Shown piece after piece: positions 26,291-35,457 of a stretch of DNA of 64,000 nt. The stretch lies in assembly GCF_001937065.1 (NCBI RefSeq), contig NZ_MOWR01000004.1:1-64000 (forward strand). Reading direction: 5' to 3'. The number at the start of each line of letters is the position of its first letter. The stretch's first letter is position 1. The notes under the pieces were generated by a model, which worked only from the letters and a program-made list of their open reading frames with translations, did no database searches and was not told the DNA's origin. This DNA is from Streptococcus sp. 'caviae' (GTDB lineage: Bacteria; Bacillota; Bacilli; Lactobacillales; Streptococcaceae). Made by a program: the position numbers and the translations under genes.

Positions 26291-27541
26291 ATGAAAACAC
26301 CCTTTATTTCAAAAGAACAGTTAGATAAGATAACAGCGCAGTTTCCGACCCCTTTCCACCTTTATGATGAAAAAGGCATTCGTGAGACAGCCCGTGCTGT
26401 GAATAAAGCCTTTGCCTGGAATCCGGGGTTTAAGGAATTTTTTGCTGTTAAGGCGACCCCTAATCCAACCATCCTTAAAATTTTACAGGAAGAGGGGTGC
26501 GGTGTTGACTGTGCAACTGACGTGGAATTGCTCATGAGCCACAAAGTCGGTTTTGACAGCAGCGCTATCAGTTTTACGTCCAACGATACGCGTCCGTCTG
26601 AATTTGCCTATGCGCGTGAAATTGGAGCAACCATCAACCTTGATGCCTACGAAGATATTGCCTTTTTGGAAGAAGCAGCCGGGCTTCCGGAAACCGTTTC
26701 ACTTCGCTATAATCCTGGCGGCGTCTTTACGCTGGGCACGGATATCATGGACAATCCGGAAGAATCTAAGTTTGGGATGACCAAAGCGCAGCTTTTCCAA
26801 GGGTATAAGGACTTGAAAGCTAAGGCCGTTAAATCTTTTGGTTTGCATGTTTTCTTGGCCTCCAATACAGTGACTAACGACTACTATCCGACTTTAGCCG
26901 CTCAGCTCTTTAATCTTGCTGTTGAAATCAAGCAAGAACTTGGCATTAGCCTCGATTTCATCAACCTTTCAGGCGGTATTGGTGTGGACTATACGCCAGC
27001 TGACCGGCAGAATGACATTGCAATTATCGGTGAGGGCGTCCATCGTGTCTTTGATGAGATTTTGGCAGCAAACGGCTTGGGCCACATCAGCATCTACACG
27101 GAGCTTGGACGCTTTATGCTGGCTTCTCATGGTCTTTTGGTGACAAAAGTTTTACACCGTAAGAAAACTTACCGCAACTATGTCGGTGTTGATGCCAGTG
27201 CTGTCAATCTGCTTCGCCCAGCCATGTATGATGCTTATCACCATATCACCAATATCAGCAACCCTGACGGACAGCCGCAAATTGTAGATGTGGTTGGTTC
27301 GCTCTGTGAAAACAATGATAAATTTGCCAAGCAGCGGGAATTGCCTGAGGCACGCATTGGTGATACTCTGGTTATCCATGATACAGGAGCCCATGGCTTT
27401 TCGATGGGCTACAATTACAACGGCCGCCTGCGGTCGGCAGAAATTCTTTTCCAGGAAGATGGAAGAGCTCAAATGATTCGCCGTGCAGAGACGCCGGAGG
27501 ATTATTTTGCAACCCTGTATGGATTTAATTTTGATGAGTAA
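26291..27541 (+). CDS. lysA: Diaminopimelate decarboxylase
   Basis: A PLP-dependent fold III decarboxylase that makes L-lysine from meso-DAP. Lys54 in FFAVKATPNP is the PLP Schiff-base residue. The phosphate-binding glycine loop is NLSGGIGVDY, ELGRF follows, and the substrate-binding Cys from the second subunit is in VGSLCENNDKF. It has 416 aa. ATG 26291 follows GGGAG with 5-nt spacing. Carboxynorspermidine decarboxylase is a related alternative, but the Cys-Glu motif (CEN) supports DAP. Lysine is also the third residue of the stem peptide added by MurE (57.4 kb). Confidence 0.88.
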   Translation: MKTPFISKEQLDKITAQFPTPFHLYDEKGIRETARAVNKAFAWNPGFKEFFAVKATPNPTILKILQEEGCGVDCATDVELLMSHKVGFDSSAISFTSNDTRPSEFAYAREIGATINLDAYEDIAFLEEAAGLPETVSLRYNPGGVFTLGTDIMDNPEESKFGMTKAQLFQGYKDLKAKAVKSFGLHVFLASNTVTNDYYPTLAAQLFNLAVEIKQELGISLDFINLSGGIGVDYTPADRQNDIAIIGEGVHRVFDEILAANGLGHISIYTELGRFMLASHGLLVTKVLHRKKTYRNYVGVDASAVNLLRPAMYDAYHHITNISNPDGQPQIVDVVGSLCENNDKFAKQRELPEARIGDTLVIHDTGAHGFSMGYNYNGRLRSAEILFQEDGRAQMIRRAETPEDYFATLYGFNFDE

Positions 27542-27552
27542 GGATTTGAGAG

Positions 27553-27580
27553 CCAGAGCGAAAAAGGCTGCTTTTCGCTC
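27553..27580 (+). terminator. lysA terminator
   Basis: AGAGCGAAAA / TTTTCGCTCT with a 7-nt loop lies shortly past the lysA stop. The following tract is only partly T-rich. Confidence 0.65.
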
Positions 27581-27623
27581 TAGTCCTTTTATGCTATTTT
27601 ATTTGTGAAAGGCTTTCAATTCT

Positions 27624-27631
27624 GATATAAT
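27624..27631 (+). promoter_or_regulatory. Promoter of the YneF-type gene
   Basis: TATAAT at 27626-27631 with a TGA extension (27623-27625). The start codon is 30 nt downstream after an AGGAGA site. Confidence 0.7.
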
Positions 27632-27660
27632 ATTCATGTAAAAAATTTAGGAGAACAAAA

Positions 27661-27909
27661 ATGAACACTTTTCTTTGGATTGTATTAATTATTATTGCCC
27701 TGTTGGCAGGACTTGTCGGAGGTACTTTTATTGCCCGCAGGCAAATGGAAAAATATTTAGAAGAAAATCCGCCGCTCAATGAAGATGTTATTCGCAACAT
27801 GATGAGCCAGATGGGACAAAAACCAAGCGAAGCGAAAGTGCAGCAAGTGGTCCGTCAAATGAATAAACAGCAAAAAGCTGCTAAAGCAAAGGCTAAAAAG
27901 AAGAAATAA
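27661..27909 (+). CDS. YneF / UPF0154 family membrane protein
   Basis: A small protein of 82 aa with one N-terminal membrane helix (residues about 5-24, including a GLVGG small-residue stretch). A cytoplasmic segment with the family motif [20 protein letters not shown] follows, and the tail is very basic (KAKAKKKK). The function of the family is unknown. It precedes the murI operon, separated by a hairpin. Confidence 0.88.
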   Translation: MNTFLWIVLIIIALLAGLVGGTFIARRQMEKYLEENPPLNEDVIRNMMSQMGQKPSEAKVQQVVRQMNKQQKAAKAKAKKKK

Positions 27910-27915
27910 ATCTTT

Positions 27916-27945
27916 TATAAGACTGGGTTTTCCTAGTCTTATTTT
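27916..27945 (+). terminator. Hairpin between yneF-like gene and murI
   Basis: ATAAGACT / AGTCTTAT stem followed by a short T tract. It may be a partial terminator, since murI begins about 20 nt later without its own clear promoter. Confidence 0.55.
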
Positions 27946-27960
27946 AGAAAGAAGACAGCT

Positions 27961-28755
27961 ATGGATAACAGACCTATTGGTTTTTTAGATTCTGGCGTGG
28001 GGGGCTTGACCGTTGTGCGTGAGCTTATGCGCCAGCTTCCCCATGAAGAAGTCGTCTATATCGGGGACTCGGCGCGTGCTCCTTACGGACCGCGTCCGGC
28101 TGAGCAAATTAAGAAATATACTTGGGAATTGGTGGATTTCCTTTTGACTAAAAATGTCAAAATGATTGTTTTTGCCTGCAATACGGCAACAGCTGTCGCT
28201 TGGGAAGAGGTCAAAGAAAAACTTGATATTCCTGTTCTGGGCGTAATCTTGCCGGGTTCAAGCGCGGCGATTAAGTCCACCGCATCCGGCAGAATCGGTG
28301 TCATTGGAACACCCATGACCATTAAATCTAATATTTACGAAAAGAAAATATTGGATTTGTCGCCGCAGATGACAGTGCTTAGTCTGGCCTGTCCCAAATT
28401 TGTTCCTATTGTTGAGTCTAACGAGATTCATTCCAGTGTCGCCAAAAAAATTGTTTATGAAAACCTGGCTCCCTTGGCTGGTAAGATTGATACACTGGTA
28501 CTGGGCTGTACGCATTATCCCCTTTTAAAGCCTATTATTCAAAATGTTATGGGTCCCAGTGTCAAGCTGATTGACAGCGGGGCAGAATGTGTGCGCGATA
28601 TCTCTGTGCTGCTGAATTATTTTGAAATTAACCGCAGCCGCGGCTTAGAAAATCAGGAACACCGTTTTTATACAACGGCCAGTACCACCAGCTTTAAGGA
28701 AATTGCTGATGATTGGCTGCCTTTGACGATTGAAGTGGAGCATGTTACTTTATGA
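27961..28755 (+). CDS. murI: Glutamate racemase MurI
   Basis: MurI makes D-glutamate for the second peptidoglycan stem position. Two catalytic cysteines are visible: Cys73 in FACNTATA and Cys183 in LGCTHYPLL. The N-terminal signature is [12 protein letters not shown]. It has 264 aa and is the first gene of a nine-gene overlapping operon running to yidD. Its stop overlaps the next start by 4 nt. Confidence 0.96.
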   Translation: MDNRPIGFLDSGVGGLTVVRELMRQLPHEEVVYIGDSARAPYGPRPAEQIKKYTWELVDFLLTKNVKMIVFACNTATAVAWEEVKEKLDIPVLGVILPGSSAAIKSTASGRIGVIGTPMTIKSNIYEKKILDLSPQMTVLSLACPKFVPIVESNEIHSSVAKKIVYENLAPLAGKIDTLVLGCTHYPLLKPIIQNVMGPSVKLIDSGAECVRDISVLLNYFEINRSRGLENQEHRFYTTASTTSFKEIADDWLPLTIEVEHVTL

Positions 28756-29732
28756 ATCCAAAAATATACGAATATAAAGATGAGCAAAACTGGTTTATCG
28801 GACAATATTCTAAGACAAACTCATCGATATATTATCAAGAAGAAGCCAAGAAGACCTACGGTTCTCTTGAAAGAGACCTGAGAAGCTTGTTTGATGAAGG
28901 TACTTCCTTGATGCTGACTGTTGTTAAAATAACTTCTGCCATGGCCTTGGTTCAGTTTATTTTAGAAATGATCAATGACCAGCAGCAACATACCTATAAG
29001 GCCAGCAGCCATAAAGGAGCTATATTGGTTACAGAGGAAGACCGTTTGGTTTTGGTCTGCCTGCCTGAGGGAGGTCTGACAGTCAGTGAGTTTTTCGGTG
29101 ATGAAAAGACTAAGCCTACTGAGCTTGGAGACAGCATCCTGATTGCAACCCGCAATGAAGGAAAGACTAAAGAATTCAGTCAGATGTTTGCTAAGCTGGG
29201 GCTCAAAGTCGAAAATCTTAATCAGTATCCTGAACTTCCCGAAGTTGAGGAAACAGGTCTGACTTTCGAAGAAAATGCCCGGCTTAAGGCAGAGACGATT
29301 TCAAATCTGACGGGCAAGATGGTCTTAGCTGATGATTCAGGACTTCAGGTTGATATTTTAGGCGGTTTGCCGGGTGTCTGGTCGGCTCGCTTTTCTGGGC
29401 CTGATGCTACGGATCAAAAGAACAATGCCAAGCTTTTGCATGAATTAGCCATGGTATTTGATCTTAAAGATCGTTCAGCCCACTTTCATACGACCTTAGT
29501 TGTTGCCGCTCCCGACAGAGAAAGTTTAGTGGTTGAGGCGGACTGGCCAGGGTATATTGGTATGGAAGCTAAGGGCAGCAACGGTTTTGGTTACGATCCG
29601 CTGTTTATCGTAGGAGAGAGCGGAAAGACCGCAGCAGAGCTCTCAGCTCAGGAAAAAAATGACATTTCTCACAGAGGACAAGCTGTTAAAAAGCTTATGG
29701 AGGTATTCCCGGAATGGCAGAAGGCACATTGA
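28752..29732 (+). CDS. rdgB: dITP/XTP pyrophosphatase with extra N-terminal domain
   Basis: The C-terminal part (from about residue 128) is a Ham1/RdgB house-cleaning nucleotide pyrophosphatase that removes non-canonical purine triphosphates. It shows [48 protein letters not shown] and [10 protein letters not shown]. The first about 125 residues are an additional domain with no motif I know, found fused in streptococci. It has 326 aa against about 200 for stand-alone RdgB. It overlaps murI by 4 nt and the next gene by 19 nt. Confidence 0.92.
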   Translation: MNPKIYEYKDEQNWFIGQYSKTNSSIYYQEEAKKTYGSLERDLRSLFDEGTSLMLTVVKITSAMALVQFILEMINDQQQHTYKASSHKGAILVTEEDRLVLVCLPEGGLTVSEFFGDEKTKPTELGDSILIATRNEGKTKEFSQMFAKLGLKVENLNQYPELPEVEETGLTFEENARLKAETISNLTGKMVLADDSGLQVDILGGLPGVWSARFSGPDATDQKNNAKLLHELAMVFDLKDRSAHFHTTLVVAAPDRESLVVEADWPGYIGMEAKGSNGFGYDPLFIVGESGKTAAELSAQEKNDISHRGQAVKKLMEVFPEWQKAH

Positions 29733-30232
29733 TTATCATGAGTGATTCGCATGGTGATCGGCAAATTGTAAAAGATATAAAAGAACGTTATTTTGGCAAG
29801 GCAGACGCTATTTTTCATAACGGTGACTCGGAACTGCCGGCCAGTGACCCCATTTGGGAAGGCGTTCAGGTGGTTCGCGGCAATTGTGATTTTGGCGACT
29901 ATCCGGATTCTCTTGTGACCGAGCTGCCTAACTTGACAGTTGCTCAGACACACGGCCATTTATTTAGTATTAATTTTGGCTTTGAACGTCTGGATCTTTG
30001 GGCTCAAGAAGAGGATGCAGATATTTGTATCTATGGGCACCTTCACAGACCGGCCGTCTGGAAAAACGGCAAAACTGTTTTTATCAATCCGGGCAGTGTT
30101 TCCCAGCCTCGCGGCGATATTAACGAACGCCTTTATGCCAGAGTATGTTTTGATGAAAATACCATTAAAGTAGATTATTTCACACGGGATCATGAGATCT
30201 ATCCAGCACTTTCACAGGAAATAAAACGATGA
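29714..30232 (+). CDS. YfcE/MJ0936-type metallophosphoesterase
   Basis: A calcineurin-like fold: MSDSHGD (motif I), HNGDSE, VRGNCD, QTHGH and YGHLHRP supply the two-metal centre. It has 172 aa. The start at 29714 lies inside the end of rdgB. GGAGG is 9 nt upstream, which supports it over internal ATGs. Substrate unknown, probably phosphodiesters. The stop overlaps cbpB (ATGA). Confidence 0.88.
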   Translation: MAEGTLIIMSDSHGDRQIVKDIKERYFGKADAIFHNGDSELPASDPIWEGVQVVRGNCDFGDYPDSLVTELPNLTVAQTHGHLFSINFGFERLDLWAQEEDADICIYGHLHRPAVWKNGKTVFINPGSVSQPRGDINERLYARVCFDENTIKVDYFTRDHEIYPALSQEIKR

Positions 30233-30690
30233 TAGCAAAAGAATTCGAAACTTTCTTAAAACCGCTTTTGGAAAATGACCTGACTCCGGCTGAAGAATTG
30301 GCGATCTTTATTGATACCCATAATACAGCTCATGTCATGCTGCTCCTTGCTAATAATGGCTTTTCGCGGGTACCCGTCATTACCAAGGATAAAAAATACG
30401 TCGGTACAATCAGCATGTCAGATATTATCAGATATCAGCAGGAAGAAGATATTGATGATGAAAAGCTGGCTGCATTGGATATCTCCTATATGACCAACGG
30501 CAGCTATGCGACTGTAGGACCCAATGCTGATCTGACCGAGGTGATGCACAAATTGGTGGATGCCAATTTTCTGCCGGTCGTTGAAGCAGACGGTACCTTT
30601 TTAGGCATCATCACACGAAAAGTTATCTTGAAAGCACTGAACAGTCTGCTTCATGAATTTACAAACGAATACACACTGACAAAAAAATGA
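30229..30690 (+). CDS. cbpB: CBS-domain protein, candidate c-di-AMP receptor CbpB
   Basis: Two CBS motifs fill almost the whole 153-residue protein (about 15-75 and 80-145). The family (YkuL/DarB/CbpB) binds c-di-AMP and in firmicutes links second-messenger level to Rel and pyruvate carboxylase. Binding here is inferred from family and length. It overlaps both neighbours by 4 nt. Confidence 0.8.
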   Translation: MIAKEFETFLKPLLENDLTPAEELAIFIDTHNTAHVMLLLANNGFSRVPVITKDKKYVGTISMSDIIRYQQEEDIDDEKLAALDISYMTNGSYATVGPNADLTEVMHKLVDANFLPVVEADGTFLGIITRKVILKALNSLLHEFTNEYTLTKK

Positions 30691-31427
30691 TAACACTTAT
30701 TCCAGAATTTATTGCTAGTAAATCCTTATCTTCAAATTCACAAAAATCCTATCTCTATGATCTGCAGCAGTTTGCAGAAATCACTGAAGGAAAAGTCAAT
30801 CCAAACAAGCTTAAGCTGTATGAGCAGTCGCTGGCGGATTTAAAGATTTCAGCTAAAAAACGAAAAATTTCAGCTGTCAATCAATTTCTTTTCTTTTTAT
30901 ATGAGCAGGAGAAGCTGGATCATTTTTACAAAATCAAAAATAAGGAAAAACTGCCGCTTGCAAGGTCTGTTTACCAAGAAATAGATCTGTCTGCCCTCTA
31001 TGAAAAAGCTGCTGACCGTACCGGGCAGCTTATTGCTCTTTTAATTGCAGAATTAGGACTTTCTCCAAGCGAGATTGCTCGGCTGAAGTGGGAAAATATT
31101 GCTCTGGATTTTCAAGTACTGACAGTGATAAGCAGCCAGTCCATGAGGGTTTTGGAACTGTCCGAACAGCTCCTCTCTCACATGCCGGAAAAAGAAGACG
31201 GGGCAGTCTATCTCTTTGACAATAAGGGGGAACCTTATTCGCGCCAGTGGCTTTTTAATAAATTAAGCCATTATTTGGCGTCTGTGGGTCTCAAGGAAAT
31301 GACAGCCCAGAAATTGCGGGAGCAATACATTATCAAGGCTAAAAATAAGGGTGTCAGTATGATGGATTTGGCCAAATATCTGGGCCTGAAAAGTCCTGTA
31401 ACTCTGGAAAAGTATTTTAAAAACTGA
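30687..31427 (+). CDS. XerD-like tyrosine recombinase family protein, catalytic residues degraded
   Basis: The length (246 aa) and the C-terminal LEKYF with the would-be nucleophile Tyr resemble XerD. Box I reads [11 protein letters not shown], so the catalytic Arg of GLR-SE is replaced. Box II reads TAQKLREQY, with Arg kept but the preceding His lost. The later LGH is LGL. Activity as a recombinase is therefore doubtful. It sits just before scpAB, as is usual in streptococci, which suggests a structural or segregation role. Coupled on both sides by overlapping start/stop. Confidence 0.82.
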   Translation: MITLIPEFIASKSLSSNSQKSYLYDLQQFAEITEGKVNPNKLKLYEQSLADLKISAKKRKISAVNQFLFFLYEQEKLDHFYKIKNKEKLPLARSVYQEIDLSALYEKAADRTGQLIALLIAELGLSPSEIARLKWENIALDFQVLTVISSQSMRVLELSEQLLSHMPEKEDGAVYLFDNKGEPYSRQWLFNKLSHYLASVGLKEMTAQKLREQYIIKAKNKGVSMMDLAKYLGLKSPVTLEKYFKN

Positions 31428-32134
31428 TGGATATTAAATTAAAAGATTTTGAAGGACCGCTGGATTTGCTTTTGCATCTGGTCTCCAAATATGAAGTTGA
31501 TATTTACGATGTTCCGATTGTTGATGTTATTGAGCAATATCTGGCTTATATTGCAACGCTGCAGGCCATGAAGCTTGAAGTGGCCGGTGAATATATGGTT
31601 ATGGCCAGTCAATTAATGCTGATCAAAAGCCGCAAACTGCTCCCTAAGGTTGTTGAAAGTGTTGAACCTGAGGAAGATCCGGAAATGCAGTTATTACAGC
31701 AAATTGAAGAATATCGGACTTATAAGCTTTTAGGTGAACAGCTGGCCCTTAAGCACAGTGAGCGGGCACAGCATTTTTCCAAGCCTAAATTAGAGCTGAT
31801 TTATGATGATGTTGAACTTAAGCAGGATAAATCAGTTGTGGATATTTTTCTGGCTTTTTCCAAGGTCATGGCTGAAAAACAAGAAGAAATTAAAAACAGC
31901 CATACAACAATTGACAGCGATGACTACCGCATTGAAGACATGATGCTGGTCGTTGAAGAGAAAGTTGCCAGCCAAAAAGAGACTAATTTGTCGCTCCTTT
32001 TTAAAGAGGTTGTTTCGGTTAACGAGATGGTGACCATCTTTTTAGCCACTTTGGAATTAATTAAAGTGCACCGTGTCTCTGTCTGGCAGGAACATAATTT
32101 TAGTGATATCATTTTAAGAAAGGAAAGTGCATGA
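31427..32134 (+). CDS. scpA: Segregation and condensation protein ScpA
   Basis: ScpA is the kleisin that bridges SMC heads and binds ScpB. The N-terminal signature [14 protein letters not shown] is followed by [19 protein letters not shown]. The C-terminal winged helix ([15 protein letters not shown]) contacts the SMC cap. It has 235 aa. The ATG overlaps the preceding stop (TGATG), and the stop overlaps scpB. Confidence 0.96.
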   Translation: MDIKLKDFEGPLDLLLHLVSKYEVDIYDVPIVDVIEQYLAYIATLQAMKLEVAGEYMVMASQLMLIKSRKLLPKVVESVEPEEDPEMQLLQQIEEYRTYKLLGEQLALKHSERAQHFSKPKLELIYDDVELKQDKSVVDIFLAFSKVMAEKQEEIKNSHTTIDSDDYRIEDMMLVVEEKVASQKETNLSLLFKEVVSVNEMVTIFLATLELIKVHRVSVWQEHNFSDIILRKESA

Positions 32135-32718
32135 CCCCTCTGTCAAAGATAGAAGCGCTGCTGTTTGTAGCGGGTGAAGACGGACTTGGCCTGCGTCAGC
32201 TGGCTGCTCTCTTAGATATGCCTGTCCCGGCGCTGGTTCAACAGCTGGAAAAATTGGCTCAGAAATATGAAGCGGATGACAGCTCTGCTCTTTGTTTGAT
32301 GGAGTCTTCAAGAACTTATAAGATGGTGACTAAAAAGGACTATGCCGAGCTTTTGCGCCAGTATTCTAAAACCCCGATTAATCAGAGTCTGTCGCGAGCC
32401 AGCCTTGAGGTGCTGTCTATTATTGCCTATAAACAGCCCATCACTCGGATCGAGGTTGATGATATTCGGGGTGTCAATTCCAGCGGTGCGATTTCCAAAC
32501 TTCAGGCCTTTGATTTAATTCGCGAAAATGGCAAAAAGGAAGTATTGGGACGGCCCAATCTTTATGTGACGACGGATTATTTCTTGGATTACATGGGAAT
32601 CAACAGTCTAGAAGAATTGCCGGATGCTTCTGCTATTGAATTAAAAGACGAAGAATTTACGCTGTTTAGCAGTAAAGACGAATCACTCGAAGAAACAAAG
32701 GAAGAAAATGAGAATTAA
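32131..32718 (+). CDS. scpB: Segregation and condensation protein ScpB
   Basis: Two tandem winged-helix domains form the dimeric partner of ScpA. Family motifs are [23 protein letters not shown] and [19 protein letters not shown] Glu-rich tail ends the 195-residue protein. It overlaps scpA by 4 nt and rluB by 11 nt. Confidence 0.95.
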   Translation: MTPLSKIEALLFVAGEDGLGLRQLAALLDMPVPALVQQLEKLAQKYEADDSSALCLMESSRTYKMVTKKDYAELLRQYSKTPINQSLSRASLEVLSIIAYKQPITRIEVDDIRGVNSSGAISKLQAFDLIRENGKKEVLGRPNLYVTTDYFLDYMGINSLEELPDASAIELKDEEFTLFSSKDESLEETKEENEN

Positions 32719-33436
32719 TAAATATATTGCACATGCCGGAGTTGCCAGCCGCCGCAAGGCTGAAGAGCTGATTAAACAAGGGCTGGTGACCCTGAACGGT
32801 CAAGTGGTTACCGAACTAGCAACGACTGTCAAATCAGGAGACAAGGTTGAAATTGACGGTCAGCCCATCTATAATGAAGAAAAGGTCTATTACCTACTCA
32901 ATAAGCCGCGTGGAGTAATTTCCAGCGTCTCTGATGATAAGGGGCGAAAAACGGTTATCGATTTGCTGCCCCAAGTTAAAGAGCGGATCTATCCTGTCGG
33001 CCGTTTGGATTGGGACACTTCAGGCCTTCTGATTTTAACCAATGACGGAGATTTCACAGACAAAATGATTCATCCGCGCAATGAAATTGATAAGGTCTAT
33101 GTGGCGCGTGTGAAAGGGATTGCGGATAAGAACAACCTGCGGCCTTTAACACGCGGTGTGCTCATTGATGGCAGAACAACCCAACCGGCGCGCTATACCA
33201 TTCTCAAAACAGACCGAGAAAAGAATCGTTCAGTTGTTGAATTGGTCATTCATGAAGGGCGCAACCATCAGGTTAAGAAGATGTTTGAAGCGGTGGGTTT
33301 AACCGTTGATAAGCTGTCACGAACACGCTTTGGCACGCTTGATTTGTCAGGACTGCGTCCGGGAGAATCAAGACGCTTGAATAAAAAGGAAATCAGTCAG
33401 CTCTACAATGCGGCTGTCAATCGGACAAACAGATGA
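32708..33436 (+). CDS. rluB: Pseudouridine synthase RluB
   Basis: It modifies a uridine of 23S rRNA helix 80-90. The N-terminal S4 RNA-binding domain ([20 protein letters not shown]) is followed by the catalytic domain with Asp in [17 protein letters not shown] and the family element [10 protein letters not shown]. It has 242 aa and the RsuA/RluB/E/F type size. Position downstream of scpB is conserved in firmicutes. Confidence 0.94.
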   Translation: MRINKYIAHAGVASRRKAEELIKQGLVTLNGQVVTELATTVKSGDKVEIDGQPIYNEEKVYYLLNKPRGVISSVSDDKGRKTVIDLLPQVKERIYPVGRLDWDTSGLLILTNDGDFTDKMIHPRNEIDKVYVARVKGIADKNNLRPLTRGVLIDGRTTQPARYTILKTDREKNRSVVELVIHEGRNHQVKKMFEAVGLTVDKLSRTRFGTLDLSGLRPGESRRLNKKEISQLYNAAVNRTNR

Positions 33437-33675
33437 AAAAATTGCTCATTGCGCCAGTCAGGTTCTATCAGAAATTCATCTCACCCTTTTTTCCTTCTTC
33501 CTGCCGCTATCGTCCTACTTGCTCGGCCTACATGATCGAAGCTATTGAAAAGCATGGTTTAAAGGGAGTCTTGATGGGAATGGCCAGAATTTTGCGCTGC
33601 CATCCTTTTGTCAAAGGCGGTCAGGATCCGGTGCCGGATCACTTTACCTTGCGGAGAAATGACAAAGACAGTTAA
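33433..33675 (+). CDS. yidD: Membrane protein insertion efficiency factor YidD
   Basis: An 80-residue UPF0161 family protein with an amphipathic N terminus ([14 protein letters not shown]) and the conserved cysteines in [21 protein letters not shown] and RCHPF. It assists YidC in membrane protein insertion; yidC2 is 10 kb away. Last gene of the murI operon, overlapping rluB by 4 nt. Confidence 0.94.
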   Translation: MKKLLIAPVRFYQKFISPFFPSSCRYRPTCSAYMIEAIEKHGLKGVLMGMARILRCHPFVKGGQDPVPDHFTLRRNDKDS

Positions 33676-33730
33676 AACAATCTGATGCCCTGCGGCGGTC
33701 TTAAGAATATCATTTTATTGAAAATGAAAC

Positions 33731-33776
33731 TGCACCCCAAAGGTTAGCTTTTCGTCTAACTTTTGGGGTGTTTTTT
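33731..33776 (+). terminator. Terminator of the murI-yidD operon
   Basis: A very stable hairpin: CACCCCAAAGGTTAG / CTAACTTTTGGGGTG with an 8-nt loop and six Ts. The arms resemble terminal repeats of streptococcal IS3-type elements, so the terminator may derive from an IS end. Confidence 0.85.
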
Positions 33777-33854
33777 AATGGAATTAACTGATGAAACATT
33801 AGTCAAAGCCATTGTGAGAATAGCGCTTTTACAGCTCTGAGCGCTGTCAGAGTA
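33777..33854. other. Short unexplained stretch between two terminators
   Basis: Together with the flanking terminators this makes a 339-nt gap between yidD and trkH. It holds only a 20-codon ORF (33778-33840, MELTDETL...) with no recognisable relatives. GAGCGCTGTCAGAG-type small repeats near 33835 are unremarkable. Confidence 0.4.
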
Positions 33855-33857
33855 AAG

Positions 33858-33896
33858 AAAAAGGCCTGATCCCTTTACAATTCAGGAATCAGGCCG
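33858..33896 (-). terminator. trkH terminator
   Basis: On the minus strand GGCCTGAT / ATCAGGCC with a 17-nt loop containing CCTGAATT is followed by TTTTTC. It lies about 120 nt past the trkH stop; 33897-34014 holds no gene. Confidence 0.75.
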
Positions 33897-34014
33897 CTGC
33901 TTCATTTTATGATTTCATCATCCACTTGATTGGCAGGTTTTGCTGCAAACCGCAGTGAAGTGCAGTATAGGGAAACAGTATTGTCTGTTTATATGAAGAC
34001 TGACGGAATAGACG

Positions 34015-35454
34015 CTAGGTTTTAGACCAAGTTTTTGGAATAAAGAGCAGCAGCATTGGATAAATTTCCAGCCGTCCTGCAATCATTGCAAACGACAGAA
34101 CCAATTTTGAAAACGGGCTGAAGATAGCAAAAGTCTTATCTGTTCCTAACATTGGTCCGATATTGTTAAAGGCGCTGGCAGCTGCACTGACAACGACCAT
34201 AAACTTGTTGCTGTCAAGTGTCAGAATAAAGACCAAACCGATAAAAATAGCAAGATAGACCGTCAGGTACTTAAGAACACTGTGCTGTATCCGCTTATCA
34301 AGCGGCTGATGGTTGATATGCAGAGACATTATCCGATTAGGGTAGAGGCTGGAGAGGACTTGATTTTTAGCAATCTTTGATATAATCAAGGTCCGCATGA
34401 CTTTAAAGCCGCCGGCTGTTGAACCGGCTGATCCTCCGATAAACATTAATAAGAGCAGAATAAACTGAGAGAAAAGCGGCCAGACGGTTAAGTCGGTAAG
34501 ACCAAAGCCTGTTGTTGTCATGATGGTAGAAACTTCAAAAAACGAGGTTTCCAGACCTTCTTTTGCAGAAGAGAAGAGACCGCTGACATTTAGCCAGATT
34601 AAGATGGTCGCAGCCAGCACAATGCCGATATAGGTCCGTAATTCTTCATCGCCAAAGAAGGATTTAAACTTGCGCATCAGCAGCAAATAATAGAGATTAA
34701 AGTTGACACCAAAGGCCAGCATGCCTATTGAAACCAAGTTTGTAATCAGTGAGCTGTGGTAGTGGGCAATACTGTCATTAAAGACAGTGAAGCCGCCGGT
34801 ACCGGCAGTTCCCATCGCAGTAACCAGACTGTCATAGAGCGGCATGCCTGCAAACCACAGAACAACAGCAAAGATGGCAAACATAGCCAGATAGATAATG
34901 TAGAGGATCTGGGCTGTGTCTTTTAGCTTAGAGACCACCTTGCCAAAGACAGGTCCCGGAACTTCTGCCCGCATGACCTCTAAATGGCTGTTTTTGCTGT
35001 TTTCCATAATGGCAAGTGCAAAAACCAGTACTCCCATCCCGCCAATCAGGTGAGTGAAGCTGCGCCAGAACAACAGTGAATGAGAAAGAACAGACACGTC
35101 CGGCAAGATAGTAGCCCCTGTCGTTGTAAAGCCTGAGCTGACTTCAAAAAAAGCATCGATGATATTAGGAATCTGACCGGTGAAAACAAAAGGCAGCGCT
35201 CCAAAGAAGGACCAAAGGACCCAGCAAAGAGCAACAATCAGCAGTCCTTCCTTGGTATAAATATGCTGGTTTTTAGGTTTAAAAATAATACCGAGGCTTC
35301 CAAGGAGAATCAGGATAGCCATAGTGCCTAAAAGACTGAACATAATTGTTCGATCTTCCTGATAAATAAGAGCAACAATCAAAGGAACAATCAGAAGCGC
35401 AGCTTCAATCAGCAGTAATTTTGATAAGAGAAAGCGTACCATACTTTTATTCAT
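34015..35454 (-). CDS. trkH: Trk/Ktr potassium uptake permease subunit TrkH
   Basis: The ion-conducting subunit of a K+ uptake system. It has 479 aa with four M1-P-M2 repeats. The filter loops are visible as SSGFTTTGATILPD, GTAGTGGFTVFND, TIMTTTGFGLTD and FNNIGPMLGTD, each with a conserved Gly. It is translated 3 nt after trkA ends. Mutans-group streptococci depend on Trk2 for K+ uptake under acid; equivalence is inferred from gene order. Confidence 0.92.
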   Translation of the reverse strand: MNKSMVRFLLSKLLLIEAALLIVPLIVALIYQEDRTIMFSLLGTMAILILLGSLGIIFKPKNQHIYTKEGLLIVALCWVLWSFFGALPFVFTGQIPNIIDAFFEVSSGFTTTGATILPDVSVLSHSLLFWRSFTHLIGGMGVLVFALAIMENSKNSHLEVMRAEVPGPVFGKVVSKLKDTAQILYIIYLAMFAIFAVVLWFAGMPLYDSLVTAMGTAGTGGFTVFNDSIAHYHSSLITNLVSIGMLAFGVNFNLYYLLLMRKFKSFFGDEELRTYIGIVLAATILIWLNVSGLFSSAKEGLETSFFEVSTIMTTTGFGLTDLTVWPLFSQFILLLLMFIGGSAGSTAGGFKVMRTLIISKIAKNQVLSSLYPNRIMSLHINHQPLDKRIQHSVLKYLTVYLAIFIGLVFILTLDSNKFMVVVSAAASAFNNIGPMLGTDKTFAIFSPFSKLVLSFAMIAGRLEIYPMLLLFIPKTWSKT

Positions 35455-35457
35455 AGC

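Noticed and set aside
33778-33840. 20-codon ORF after the murI operon terminator
   Set aside because: It has no ribosome site beyond the T tract and no recognisable similarity. A transposase start was considered but cannot be supported.
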